The notes: a model not told the origin generated them from the sequence alone. Counted from the first letter of the stretch, positions 10,877 to 21,106 are shown. The stretch: 36,698 nucleotides of DNA from Phoronis australis (GCA_002633005.1 NMRA01000050.1:156725-193422); one strand, 5' to 3'. A program made the numbers and translations.

Positions 10877-11281
10877 GGTACAACAACCCTCTCTCTGCCA
10901 TGGCCAGTGCATTCTTCCAAGCACCCTTAAATAACCAAGAATCCCATAGTCTAAAACAAACCCTCTCTTTAAAATCTCACCCTGTGGGACAGTGTCAGCT
11001 GTGGACAGGTCCTGTAAGTAAGAAAGGATACGGTGTTCATTGTGTTAAACTTCGAGGGAAATATATCAGCGAGAGTACAAGCTCATCGCTTGTCTTATTA
11101 CTTGCATGGCATGCCCCAGCGGCTGTCCCAGTCCCACCACGTCTCCCACCTCTGTCATAACCCTTCCTGTATAAAATTCTCTCACCTTTCTTATGAACAC
11201 CCCAAAATTAACAACTCAAGGCAAATTTGTAAAAATAAAATCATGCCTGCTGACTATGGTAATCCTATCAAGAGCTTTTAA
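10877..11281 (+). pseudogene. His-Cys-box homing-endonuclease-like domain (zinc-binding His-Me finger), frameshifted
   Basis: The region encodes a zinc-bound His-Me-finger nuclease domain of the type known from I-PpoI and related His-Cys-box enzymes, which cut DNA at specific sites. Frame 1 gives 'CQLWTGPVSKKGYGV' near 10997-11038. The continuation lies one frame over and gives 'AHRLSYYLHG' near 11080, 'VSHLCHNPSCIKFSHLSYE' near 11136-11194, and 'NNSRQICKNK' near 11209-11240. The SHLCHN histidine is the expected general base, and the asparagine in NNSRQ is the expected metal ligand. The cysteines and histidine of the C-x-H-N-x-x-C...HL...C pattern are the expected zinc ligands. All are present, so the domain is chemically complete but needs a 1-base frameshift near 11055-11075. 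The segment may begin after an acceptor-like 'ttttacag' at 10869-10876. It ends at a stop near 11281, 230 bases from the end of the opposing transposase relic. The shift could also be an assembly error. Confidence 0.75.
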
Positions 11282-11462
11282 GTTCCGTTTATTTTTTCAT
11301 TTGGTTATTGCTTTGACAAAAATACAGTTAGTAACTACATGTAAGTCCGTAGCTGTGGTCAGTGGCACTAGTAGACGCTATGTTTTCCGTACTATAAACA
11401 GATTTGTCAAACAGATTCGTGTTGGCCATCCTCTCCCTTAGGTAGTACCTGGCCTTTTTGTA

Positions 11463-13173
11463 CTCTTGGCTCAACTTTCTCTGGGCATGGTGGCGCTTTC
11501 TGGAGTCGACATTTCACAGCATTTTTCTCATGGCACTGTTTTCAGGCACGGTTAGTCCTGATTCCTCGGCCAGCTTCACCGTGGATTTCCCTTGTCCCAG
11601 GGTTCTAGAGTGAATGGCTGAATGACACAGCCCCGTGAAGTTTCGAGTGTATCTTGATGTCTTTGTCGCATGTGCATAAGCTTCTGCATTCAAACTTTCA
11701 CTGACGTTTGTGTTGAAAAGATAGTGTATATCTCTTAGCTGTTCCTGGTCAAAGTAGGGATTGATTTTTGTTTGAATCGTTTTCAAGTCCTTTTCACTCA
11801 GTTCTAGATGCCGGTCATAAGGCAAATGATATGGCTTGTTGTACAGTTGCTATGGTGTGCAATGCACACAGACGACAGCTCGCGACATTACTGGTGCTGT
11901 CCCGAAAAACAGCGAGTAACATTGTTCCCCGCAGCAGGTCCAACTTTCAAAAATTCATCTCTTTCGATGTTTCTGTTTTTTAGGTTGATGAGCTCTTTTC
12001 GCACTCTGGCTCGTACAGCAGATGAAAGTTTCCTCTTGTAACAAGTCTTGTTATGTGACCTGGGTAAACTTTTCGAGTCCGCTTCGTTAACGCTTTTTTC
12101 CATTCGCCTCAGTCTGTGAATGAAGCATTTGTAGTGTTTAGGTTTTTTCTTTTGGTACTGTAGAAATCACTTCTTGGTTGCTGACATCGGTCGTAATGCT
12201 CCTGATATTCAGGTCCACGCCGCTGATTTCCACTGCTCTGAGGCTGGCTTGTAACAGGGTGCGTTCACTTGATGCAATTGATTTCTCAGCTGGGTAGTTT
12301 TGGCTGCAGTGTTCATGCTTGCACCTGGGAATCCTGCAGTGTTTGTTAGCCGTGGCAAGGGCCAGTGGAAGTTTTAGGGTGGTTGTGTGCTCAACAAGTC
12401 CATTGAAGCTCTGCTTAGCTTTCTCGCAGCCACCCTGTGGCTAATTGGAGTAGGAAATGTCAAACTGAACGTCTGCAACACCTTCACCGCCAGCCACAGT
12501 GGTGACTTTTTTAACGTAGCGCTGGTTCTCAATCATTTGTTCTTCGTTCAGTTGAGTTACTCTGTGGCTCATGGCATTCATTTTATTCTGCAGACTGCGA
12601 TTGGATGGTGGCACAATATTCAAGCATGTCAGAATGTTGATTACATCCTCAATTCCCACTTTTGACATTTGCACAGGCAATACAGCCTAGCTGTTCAAGG
12701 CTCTAGGTGGTGGCCTAGTCTTCTGCTACTTGGCACAGTGGGCGATTTATATTTGCAAACTCTGCAGTGCAATGATGCATAGACACACAGTCCCAGTATC
12801 TTTTCAACAATTAGCTTTAGTTTTCCAAATTTGCATGCAACCTGATGCACATGTCCCACCAGGCCTGTTAAGCGACGCACGTTAATGATGATATTCTCAT
12901 CCAGTCCTTTGCTGTCATGAATTTTTCTTTCTTTTCAGTACTTGGCCTGAACCTGTAAGCTGTCGCAGCAGCATCACTGTCAATTAGGTAGGTGACATCC
13001 TCAGCTTCGAAATGTGAGAGACGCTCAGCCGTGCAATCGTCTATTGCTGCCTTGGGCTGCCTTGGTATGCTGCAGCTGCAGTAGTCCATATTGGAGTGCC
13101 TGTGTCCTTTTTTAAATTGGCATTTTATTCTCCCTCTGCTCCTAGTGAAACAACGTGGCTTTTCAGGATACAT
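11463..13173 (-). pseudogene. Mutator-like (MULE) DNA transposase, broken
   Basis: This was a DDE transposase of the Mutator-like transposase domain family, common in marine invertebrate genomes. Read on the minus strand: a Cys-rich segment ('SLHCRVCKYK', near 12755) precedes 'GIEDVINILTCLNIVPP' (near 12600-12650), the family's conserved 'G...L..F...MN.PPP' box. 'GVADVQFDISY' stands near 12460, where intact members have the first catalytic region. 'SITTDVSNQE' near 12180 matches the conserved TTDGD-type acidic motif, though the expected second Asp is altered. 'CFIHRLRRMEKS' near 12110 matches the C..H..R block. 'RCFSGQH' near 11900 and 'LPYDRHLELSE' near 11810 are followed by 'NTNVSESLNAEAYAH' near 11700, the C-terminal ESxN block with a Lys/Arg-rich follow-up. 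Breaks: TAG at 12441-12443, TAA at 11888-11890, and frame changes near 12870, 12690, 12140 and 11850. It cannot make a working enzyme. Residues before 13173 (a basic, cysteine-rich N-terminus) are less certain. Confidence 0.82.
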
Positions 13174-13771
13174 TGTGTGTGCTCATCACTCAAAGCTTGT
13201 TCTCATGACTTTTGTAGTTATGCAAATCGATTCTAATAAATATGTCCCCTATACACAAGGGGCCTTGATGAGAACATGTTCCACTTGTGGGGTTAGGAAA
13301 TTAACTTAAATTAAACTTTTATTGTTATATCAATGTGCTAATTTATCAATTTTCCCCAATTCCCTCAATCAAAAGTCTGTTTAGTACAAAGTAGGGCAAG
13401 AAATTGCACTTGATGGCTTTGTCTAGCTGTGAAATGGCCCTAGTTCAAAAATCCCAGTTTTTGGGTGGGCACATGCAATCGGCTTGAAAAATCAAAAACG
13501 GTCATCGCTTCACGTTTTTACTTTGCAAAATAGGTCAGCAGGTGGAGAGGAACTATTCTGAACAAAATTTGGAAAATGTGGCACTGAATAGTTAGGCTGC
13601 GGCCGCGGCCAATTTGCACTGCCAAAACATTAAAATTTTGGGGTAGGCCAAGTTTGGGGGCATTTTGTAGGTGGGCATTGCACGTAGGCTCAGTGAATGT
13701 AGTTTGTTTGCATTTGTGAAAATGCTGAGAAAAAAGCCACTTTCTCGGCTGTAGCTGCACTCTTTTTCAAG
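13174..13771. other. No gene seen; upstream of the transposase relic
   Basis: Between the transposase N-terminus and the second direct repeat I see no coding similarity. On the minus strand it would hold the transposase promoter. A 'gctgcggccgcggcc' GC-rich word near 13592-13606 is the only notable composition. Confidence 0.4.
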
Positions 13772-13835
13772 ATAGCGGCCCCGGGTGCAATTGTGCATTG
13801 CTGGGTAGCGACTGAGAAATTGGCTGCGATTTTAG
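13772..13835 (+). pseudogene. Candidate first exon, copy 2, start codon lost
   Basis: Duplicate of 10113-10182, two codons shorter at its N-terminal side, encoding 'AIVHCWVATEKLAAILG' before a donor at G/GTATCC. The expected start is ATA inside 'caagatagcggcc', one base away from the promoter-proximal CAAGATGGCGGC word common in animal genes. No endonuclease exon follows: the matching acceptor downstream reads GTAA instead of GTAG near 14262. Confidence 0.35.
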
Positions 13836-14264
13836 GTATCCCTCAAACAAGCCAGAATTGCCAAAAAACTAGAAGTTTGACAGTACTTTTGGACCCCATT
13901 TTAGGAATTTGTAGGAAATTTGCTTTCAGAATCTATTGTTGGTTTTAGTCGTGCATCGGTAGGGAAGTGGTGTTTTTGGGGGTGAAAAGTGCCGATTTTG
14001 CACTTTTTGGCCCTATTTTCTTAGTAATTAGCTTGGTTTTCAGTGGGATTGAAATGGTCAAAAATACAAGAGAGAATAAAGTTTCTGCGCTCATCTGCAG
14101 GGCCTTTTATTTGAAATAACTGCAAACATGTCATTCTTTGCATCTTATTTTTGACAGAGTGAAGAAAAGGTGACAAATCAAGCGATGTGGGTTTTGCCCA
14201 GCAGTGAGAACTGTTCTGTGCCTCCTCAGGAACTTGTCTTGAACATTTTCATTTTTTCCTTGTA
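13788..14264 (+). repeat. Direct repeat, copy 2
   Basis: Same-orientation duplicate of 10135-10674 with an internal deletion of about 70 bases after 14226. The copies share exon 1, its donor, and most of the intron. The final pyrimidine tract is kept, but the acceptor AG is changed, and the sequence downstream is unrelated to copy 1. This is either the far terminal repeat of a composite element or a second, diverged copy of the gene's 5' end. Confidence 0.85.
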
Positions 14265-16230
14265 ACTGAATGTGCTCTCGCTTGCTCGAAGTTTTCATTA
14301 TTTTGTTATATTAGTAATATATCGTGATTCGTTTGTGTATGTGTCGTGTATTTATAGTTTGTAGTTAGTGTTCGTTGAATTTCTTTGGAATATTACGCGT
14401 ACTTATTATGTTAAAATAGCATTGGTGTTTATTTCCTTACGTAGGGCGGTCGAACCTAGGAACCAATATGAGTCGAACCAATTTTTTCTTTCTCGTTTTG
14501 AAAAAGTGCTTTGCTATCATTGGAAAGTCAGTGCATCCTACTAAGTAAAAATCGAAAAAGTATCAAAATCAGGGCAAGTACTGTAAAGTTAATGTAAATT
14601 TTGTGGAGAAATTTGGGTCACTTTGTTTGGATCGCGTCGGCTATATTGGAGGACAGCGGTATAAGTTACGAGTTTAAAACTTTGTGTAAATTGTTTTTGC
14701 CAACAATTTACGGTGAAATTTAGTGAGACATATCTTTACTTACTGCACGATTCAACAGTGTTCACCAAAGTTCAGCCTCGCAGTTGTTACTCATTAGGTG
14801 ATAAATGTGCCCACAATTCCCGTTGGACTTCGTCTCATTTCTGGCGGCATCGACAACATGGCGACTTTTGCTGAACTGTAAGGGATGTTCAACCTGTTAC
14901 TTTGTAATTTGTGAAGATTTAACGTTGATACATTTTGACAAACGTTGCTACAAAAAAGAAACTTTGTTCAATTTTTGTGTTTTTGTGCAAAAATATGAGA
15001 TAATTCGAATTATTTTACTGTGAATTTCCCATTCAGGTGATCTTACACTAAGCTAAAAAAAATTGAAATAATTTTGAAATGTTTTTTGTTTGATCATCAA
15101 CTGCTGTTCAAGGCTTGATTAGGTGTCACAAAATGATTCATATTTTTCTAAATTTTAAGTCTCAATTGCTTTCAAGTCATGTTTTGTAACTTATTGCTTC
15201 TTAATTCAGGTTATCAAGTCAACAATATGAAAAATCTTAATTTGACAAATATGCCACATGTATGTTGGATTGTGAAGCTTCAAGCCTCCAATTCTTGTTC
15301 CTTCCAACTTCATATTTTTTTAATCATGCTTGTCAAATTCTGCTGTAAGGAAACACTATTCGGTCACCATGGTAATAGTTACATGTATGTCCATTTTAAT
15401 ATCGTGGAAACTTTTGCTGTTGAATAGTGTTTGTAATGCTAAATGTTGTAAAGTATTGTGCATTTTAAGTTACTTATTATGTTAAGAGGTTGAATCATTT
15501 TGGCTTAATGAATAAATGTGATAACATTTTGTATTAGACTTGTCATACTTATGTGCTCGAACGAGCCCCCTATTTGGAGAAATAGAAAAAGGTCAGCCTC
15601 AGTCAGAGAAGCACGAACTCCGAAAAAAGTAGAAAACGAGACGATATTCCATTAGAAGACAAGAAGTGTCAAAATTTAGCGTCTGCAATTCATAACTCTG
15701 AACATACCCAGTGAATCTTATTGTAAAAGATAGACATTCCCAAAAATTCCAGCCCCCCATTTTTTGAAGCTTGGTGCGCTCACACAAAGTCTGGGAAAAT
15801 CTCTGTTGAAAGTCAACACCTTTGCACAGTTTGCCAGAAGTAAACGAGTTCTAAATAAACCTCGTTTGAGCGAGCGCTGTGGCCAGCGACCAGGTGGGCC
15901 TAAGGGTAGCCTTGGCCCATTGGCCATATTTCATCAGCAAACTCAATAAAATTGTATTTCGATTTTATTACAATCAAGTTGCGCTGTCCATTATTTTATT
16001 CCCGTTTGCAGGCGGGTAACAGGCACTCGTCCATTCACACAGACGGTGTTTTCTTAGCCTGGGTTCCTGAACGAATTGAACTTCTGAGTTCGCGGCAAGT
16101 TCAAAAGGGGGGTGGTTCTTCGGGTGCGAATTGTGAGTGGGGCATTCATTTAAACTTTTTTCGAATACGGATCGTGTATTAGTTATGGGGATCCTTATAA
16201 CATCCTGTAACCATGTAATAAGGGTTAATA
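14265..16230. other. No recognisable gene
   Basis: AT-rich, no coding similarity. Short open frames at 14805-15023, 15179-15427 and around 15.6-16.3 kb have no recognisable motifs and overlap frames on the other strand. The phrase 'caacatggcgac' near 14853 is promoter-like, but the frame after it is short. Confidence 0.4.
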
Positions 16231-16234
16231 ACGC

Positions 16235-16680
16235 GTGAGACCAGGACTTTAAACGGACAATATTATCGCACAAATGACCCATGACAGACAAATTGCAATC
16301 TGGAATGGATCCGGCAGAAACCGAAAAGAACCCCCCGCCCCCTGAAATGAGCTAGCTCATACACATGAACAGTCGAGGTACCACAAACACAATTAAATGT
16401 GATTCAATACGAGTCAATGATCACTAAGTGCCCCATGACAGACGAAATACACTCTGGGTTGTGCCCGCCAGAAACCCCCAAAATTTTCAACCACCGTATG
16501 CCATTGAAAAATTGAGCTAGATTAGGTACAATGTATATACGAGGCACTAGCTAAAACTGATTTAAAACGGACCATAGTACCGCACTGAAAACCAAGTGAC
16601 CCATGACAGACAAGTTGCATTCTAGAAAGGGTCTGCCAGAAACCTAAAATGACCCCCCCCCCCCAAATAAGCTAATTATT
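16235..16680. repeat. Degenerate tandem repeat, three units of about 154-168 bp
   Basis: The word 'tgacccatgacagac' recurs at 16275, 16429 (as 'tgccccatgacagac') and 16597. Each time it is followed about 30 bases later by 'gccagaaacc' or 'ggcagaaacc', then by a C-rich run (16330s, 16480s, 16650s) and by a 'gagctag' or 'agctaa' word. The flanking 'ttaaacggacaatattatcgcac' near 16250 returns as 'ttaaaacggaccatagtaccgcac' near 16562. Spacings are 154 and 168 bases. The units are well diverged, so the array is old. No coding capacity. Confidence 0.72.
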
Positions 16681-16866
16681 ACACCGATTTATGTAAAGTG
16701 CAGAACGGTGTTGCTCAACATCTGTGTTCCGCGGGGCAAGACAAACATATGCATTAGCTGCATGGCCCTTGAATGGGTGACATTTGTGTAACAAAGGGAT
16801 TAAAAATACTTCGTTATGGTCCTAACACTGCAATATTTTCCCACCGCCGAGATTGAGCTCATAGAC

Positions 16867-17240
16867 TACTAGGCCATAGTCCATTCGACTCTAGGAAACC
16901 TAGAAAATCACTTCCGTGGTCACTTTTTGGGGGCAAGATAATTTTGGTGTTTTTATGGTCATTAAGTACTATCATACTTTAAGAATGTAAAAAGTTCCGA
17001 AGGTTTGATTTTCACGTTTACGAGAAATTTGACCTCAAAAATCTGACTTTTTGCATAATTGGCTAAGAAAACCAATCTTCAAAAACCAACAACACAAGCT
17101 AAAAACTGAATGATAATTTGATTGGGATTTGTTCATTTGATGTTACTGGACAAGAAAAGTGATATATATTATGATATTTGTTGGAAATTTGCTCAAAAAA
17201 GAGATAAAGAAATATTTTAGCAGCGCCTCCTGTTAGCCAG
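16867..17240 (+). repeat. Dispersed repeat family, copy A
   Basis: The first block ('aggccatagtcc' ... 'tccgtggtcactttttgggggcaa') matches the minus strand of 20132-20191 and the plus strand of 35328-35400. Further on, 'aaaaagttcc' near 16989 and 'cagcgcctcctgttagcc' near 17220 fall in the same order as in the other two copies. Divergence is high. There are no terminal inverted repeats that I can define and no protein coding. Confidence 0.5.
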
Positions 17241-17526
17241 AAAACATACCTCTACATTCTGATCTGCCAAAAAAACAAATACTGTCAAACATTTTGATGG
17301 AACTTGATGAAGATTTGATATCACAACCTACATATGAACAATCTACATTTCCAAATCCTCTGAAACAAATTCACTGCCATCATATTGATTAATTGTCACA
17401 ATTAATTATCATTTTCCACATTGCTGTTCACTGTCAACTGTCACAGGGAACGATACATCCAACAGTCCCCACAGTCTTCAGCATGTTGTAAGTATTTTCC
17501 ATTAGGTTGAAAATTTAAAGTTCTTT
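17241..17526. other. No recognisable gene
   Basis: AT-rich DNA with nothing recognisable. It lies downstream of the cysteine-rich relic on the minus strand and may include its 3' untranslated region. Confidence 0.4.
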
Positions 17527-18018
17527 AACAACATAGCATACACTTATTGTGTTTTTTCATCCACTCCATCATCATTTATATCACCATTATTGCCGCCAAA
17601 AGCTGATTTTTTTGACTGAGACACCGTGTTCACAAAGTCTGGACAGTCAAACAACTTAGAACATGGCATGCCTGACTTCAAACAAGAACACATTTTTTAC
17701 TACAACCACTTCTTTTACACTTGCCATTAAGATTTTTCGTGGCATTTTCTGGGGCTAATGGCAGAGCCATCCAGTGGAACTTCAGAATAACCTGCTCCAA
17801 AAGCCACCCATTACCAACTGGAGATGGTGCACTGACATGCTGTTGCAAGACTCGTTTGTGAATGACACACTGATAGTTTGATCTTTTAGCGTGTAACAGC
17901 AAACGATCATGAGGAGGAGGCAGATCACAGATTTCAACCTGAATATGTGGTAGCGTGCTTTGTTAACTGTTGATGACTCGCGGTACAGCTCGTCTACAAA
18001 CGGTTCAATGTCTTCCAT
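17527..18018 (-). pseudogene. Decayed uncharacterised protein with cysteine-rich C-terminal tail
   Basis: On the minus strand the pieces read, in order: 'IEPFVDELYRESSTVNKAR' (17955-18010), 'LPPPHDRLLLHAKRSNYQC' (17870-17925), 'SAPSPVGNGWLLE' (17810-17845), 'WMALPLAP' (near 17770), and a cysteine-rich tail 'GKCKRSGCSK' then 'CSCLKSGMPCS' (17650-17725). They end at a TAA near 17527. I remember this order (LY-region, LPPT.DAL..H..RA.YQ, PSP...GW, then a C-K-x-x-C-x-x-x-C-x-C tail) from many uncharacterised invertebrate proteins, often multicopy and linked to mobile elements. Its biochemical function is unknown to me; the tail looks like a metal-binding CXC motif. Three frame changes are needed (near 17940, near 17790, and at an A run near 17693). 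The last is a homopolymer and could be a sequencing error, but the others suggest real decay. Confidence 0.55.
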
Positions 18019-19147
18019 GAGTTAACAAGGAAACTAAAATTTTGAGCCCAACTTTAATGGCAAAGACAAAGTTAGAAAAATCTCTTCAAGCCTGCATTCT
18101 ACCCAAAATAAAAAAAAGTTTTGGTAACCTGAATACCGTTTCATCTAAACACCTTGTTACAGTAATCCTATTGAATTGAAATACATGTAGATAACCAAAA
18201 TGCTCTTCGCTTTAGCAGACAGTACGGCCAACAACTGAAATTTCATTTTATCAAAGTGCTCAGCGAAAATAAGCATTAAGAGAAATGAACATCATTATTA
18301 GCATTGATTGCACTGTGCAGCTGCCTTCAAACAATTTAAAACATAGAAACATTTTTATCATCCTTAATACAGAAGTTCAGCCTTTGAAAAATAGAGGAAT
18401 GGTCATATTGGCAATAGTTTTAGCGTCTTCTTTACAGTAGAGCTAAAATTTCTTTTGACTTCCTGTTTTAAAATGCACATAATTGGAAGATTAAATATTT
18501 TCTTCGATAAAAATTCCCATTCAATAATCTTCAAAACGTGAGATACTGAAATCTGCGCAACACTTGAATTTTCAAAATAAAGGAATTACAGAACACAGGA
18601 AATATGTCCAATTTTATATTTCTCAAATTCTAAGCACTGCTCATGACTTTACATTAAAGGGTCTAAAAATAGGCTTAGAAATTCATAAAAGCACTGCTGA
18701 TTTCTCGCATGTAGGTAAAAACTACTGCCAGTACATTTGGGATTGAGACGAGTATTATTACAAATTTATCAAGCAAAATAGTTTTTGGGATGTGACCTAA
18801 ACTAAAGATCATTTACCATAAATGATACCTTTTCAAATTAAGCATAGGTAGACCTTTTTACAAATGAATCTTTGGAACTGGGATAGATTTTCAACTTTTC
18901 TTTTGTTTTTGAAGTTCTCCTGTGATGAAATTTGATTTGTGGCAAATGGTGCATTATGGTGGCAAGACATATACGGTATATTTCTTTGAGCACTGTTAAA
19001 TTTACATGTAACTGACAGTGACAATCTCCTTAATTTTCTCTTGGGCTCAACATTATTTCCATCATCAGTTTGGTCTCTTTTTCTTTTTTAAAAGCTCTTT
19101 GAATTTTTGTTACATCCGTTAAATGTCTGTAACACTGTCTGTGATAG
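18019..19147. other. No recognisable gene
   Basis: AT-rich, no coding similarity, no clear repeats. It lies upstream of the cysteine-rich relic on the minus strand. Confidence 0.4.
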
Positions 19148-19395
19148 AAGCATGCGCGCACCAAGCCTAAAAATGGGGGGCTCGAGTGGACATTTATTAA
19201 AAGTCACGGGGTACTTCAGATCTACGAATTGTGTGTTCGTCGATTTTTTGTAGTACATGTACCTGCCTTTTTAGTGAACTTTTGTTTCGTTTTCTACTTT
19301 TTCGAAGTTTTTGTTTCACCGAGGCGGACATTTTTACTCACTTTACCAAGCCCCTGAGACTCCCACCCCTCAGTGGGTATGCGCATGACAACAGT
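19148..19395. repeat. Possible short inverted-end repeat related to 3085-3330
   Basis: The left end 'gcatgcgcgcacc' and the right end 'ggtatgcgcatgac' are imperfect inverted copies about 245 bases apart. Next to them stand a G run (19172) and C-rich words (19360). Internal 'ttgtttcaccgaggcggac' resembles 'ttgtttcgttgaggtggac' near 3269, and the left end resembles 'ccatgcgcacacccaacct' near 3084. I infer two old copies of one MITE-like repeat. Superfamily unknown; no target duplication found. Confidence 0.35.
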
Positions 19396-19958
19396 TCTGT
19401 TTTTTTCACAAAAAAATTAAAAACTTATCAGCAATGATACTTCTCCTGCAGTCAATGTTGATACATTGGTTTGCAGTGGCCTTAGACCAGGTACATGTAA
19501 TATCTGAAAATTCCCGCTCAGAGATTTGAGCGGAACCTGACACATGAATGCAGCAAGGGGCAGATATCTTGTCACTCTATTGTGAAGTCGCACACTCGTT
19601 CAATAATTCATGGTTTCAGCAGAGTCCTAGCTGTCCAAAAACTGTTCTTTGCGAAACACAAAATGATTCAGGAATGTGCCAAGAATTGTTTCATTCAGTA
19701 TGATGACACTCGTGGCCACTTAACTTGGCTTTCCTCGATTCCTAAGTGCTGCCTGCTGGTTTTTTAGCCTTGGCCCTTGGTAATAACCTATTACTTGTAC
19801 ACCCATCCAAGAATTAAAACTATCCATTGTGGTCAGTAGCAGTAAACAAGCCACCTAAGAAAGCAGGAAAACATCTGACTGTCCTCTGATGATATTTTCA
19901 TGCCAAGCAGACGACTTTCGAAGGGGAAAGGCATTGACAAAATATTTTTCTAGCATTT
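19396..19958. other. No recognisable gene
   Basis: A 61-codon open frame at 19582-19767 has no motif I recognise and no splice support. Nothing else is seen. Confidence 0.4.
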
Positions 19959-20191
19959 GATTGGCTGTTCGGATCATTTTGCACTGACACTTGGTGGCTA
20001 ACAGATTAGTTGAGGTTATATTTTTTCAACATTTGAATTAAAATTCTTACTAAATGCGCAAGTGTATTCTTGGGAACTTTTTTTGAAATTGACTTTTGAA
20101 CATCTGTAGATGGGTTTAAAGCAAAGATCCCGTTGCCCCCAGAAAGTGGTCACGGAGGTGAAAGATAGGAAAGCTGGGACTATGGCCTATA
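19959..20191 (-). repeat. Dispersed repeat family, copy B
   Basis: Read on the minus strand from 20191, 'ggccatagtccc' ... 'tccgtgaccactttctgggggcaa' matches copy A (16867 on) and copy C (35328 on). From about 20093, 'aatttcaaaaaaagttccca' and 'tacacttgcgcattt' match copy C closely. A 'ttagccaccaagtgtca' word and a 'gccaatca' CCAAT-like box follow. The order of blocks is the same in all three copies, which is why I treat them as one family. Confidence 0.6.
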
Positions 20192-20746
20192 CACTTCACT
20201 ACACTCCATTCCCCACGTTTGCGTTTTCAATCGCGGAATGTTTCTACTTAGACGACCGAGGCATATAATGAAAGTTTTTGTGACGTTCTAAAATATATGT
20301 TCCTGAATAATTCACAATCAACATCAATTTAGCAAGTGATTATTTTCCCGGCGAAGTGTCACGGTAACTGCAGGGGAATTACTTCGCTGGTTAATTGTCG
20401 TGTCCGGGCAAAATCAAACACAGTTGCGCGTTATTGCAATTCAGATGTGGAGCTCACTGTTTTGTGATAAAACCTGTTTGTGTTTGTTAAAACGTCGCCG
20501 TGTGTGGATCTTCTTTCTCTAGTTTATATTTTAACCACCAGTAAAGCCGGTTCCGATTTGCTGCCAAGTAGTCTAAAATGTGCCCACACGTCCGGGTAGT
20601 CACACGGTAATTGCAAACTCCAGGCTGGTACTGTACTTTGCATCAGTTTCACGACTTCGCGATAAGGATAAGACATTTGCTGATCTAAAAAGATTTTTCT
20701 TCTAATTTATTACATAAACAGGTATTGTTGCTGAAATTTGCCGAAC
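20192..20746. other. No recognisable gene
   Basis: A non-coding stretch with slightly higher GC around 20.34-20.66 kb. It could hold regulatory sequence for the open frame that follows, but no defined site can be named. Confidence 0.35.
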
Positions 20747-21106
20747 ATGTACCGGCCTCGCGATGAGTCAAGGCTGACCTCCGCGGAGTCATTGGTCGAG
20801 TGTTGGCTGTGGGAGATGCGTACTTCACAAACTTATGATTATGCACTAAATACCATTCGTCACATGCAAAGAACAGATAAAATTTGGACAATAAAAAATA
20901 AAGTTTGCATAAAAAGAACGAGAATGCGAACCAAAAACAACCGTAAACAAAATTGCAACGCATTTGCGCTCATGGTAAAATCAATACGTTGTCAAGGACA
21001 ACATGGCCGTCTTCCAGGAATTGTTCCTGAACTGAGAATAGTCGATGATTTTCTGATCTTTGCCGAGGCAAAGATACTCTATACCAAGATGGGCTTCTCA
21101 GTGTAA
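20747..21106 (+). CDS. Hypothetical open frame, 119 codons, unknown
   Basis: From the ATG at 20747 ('MYRPRDESRLTSAESLVECW') to the stop at 21106 this is the longest unbroken frame outside the fibrinogen-domain exon. It is basic in the middle ('NKVCIKRTRMRTKNNRKQN'), has no hydrophobic segment, and matches no family I know. There is no visible splice acceptor or promoter, and a minus-strand frame overlaps it. Chance is a real alternative. Confidence 0.15.
   Translation: MYRPRDESRLTSAESLVECWLWEMRTSQTYDYALNTIRHMQRTDKIWTIKNKVCIKRTRMRTKNNRKQNCNAFALMVKSIRCQGQHGRLPGIVPELRIVDDFLIFAEAKILYTKMGFSV

Noticed and set aside
10135-14264. LTR retrotransposon, because of the direct repeats
   Set aside because: No primer-binding site, polypurine tract, gag, protease, integrase or LTR-type reverse transcriptase lies between them, and the contents are a DNA transposase and a homing-type nuclease.
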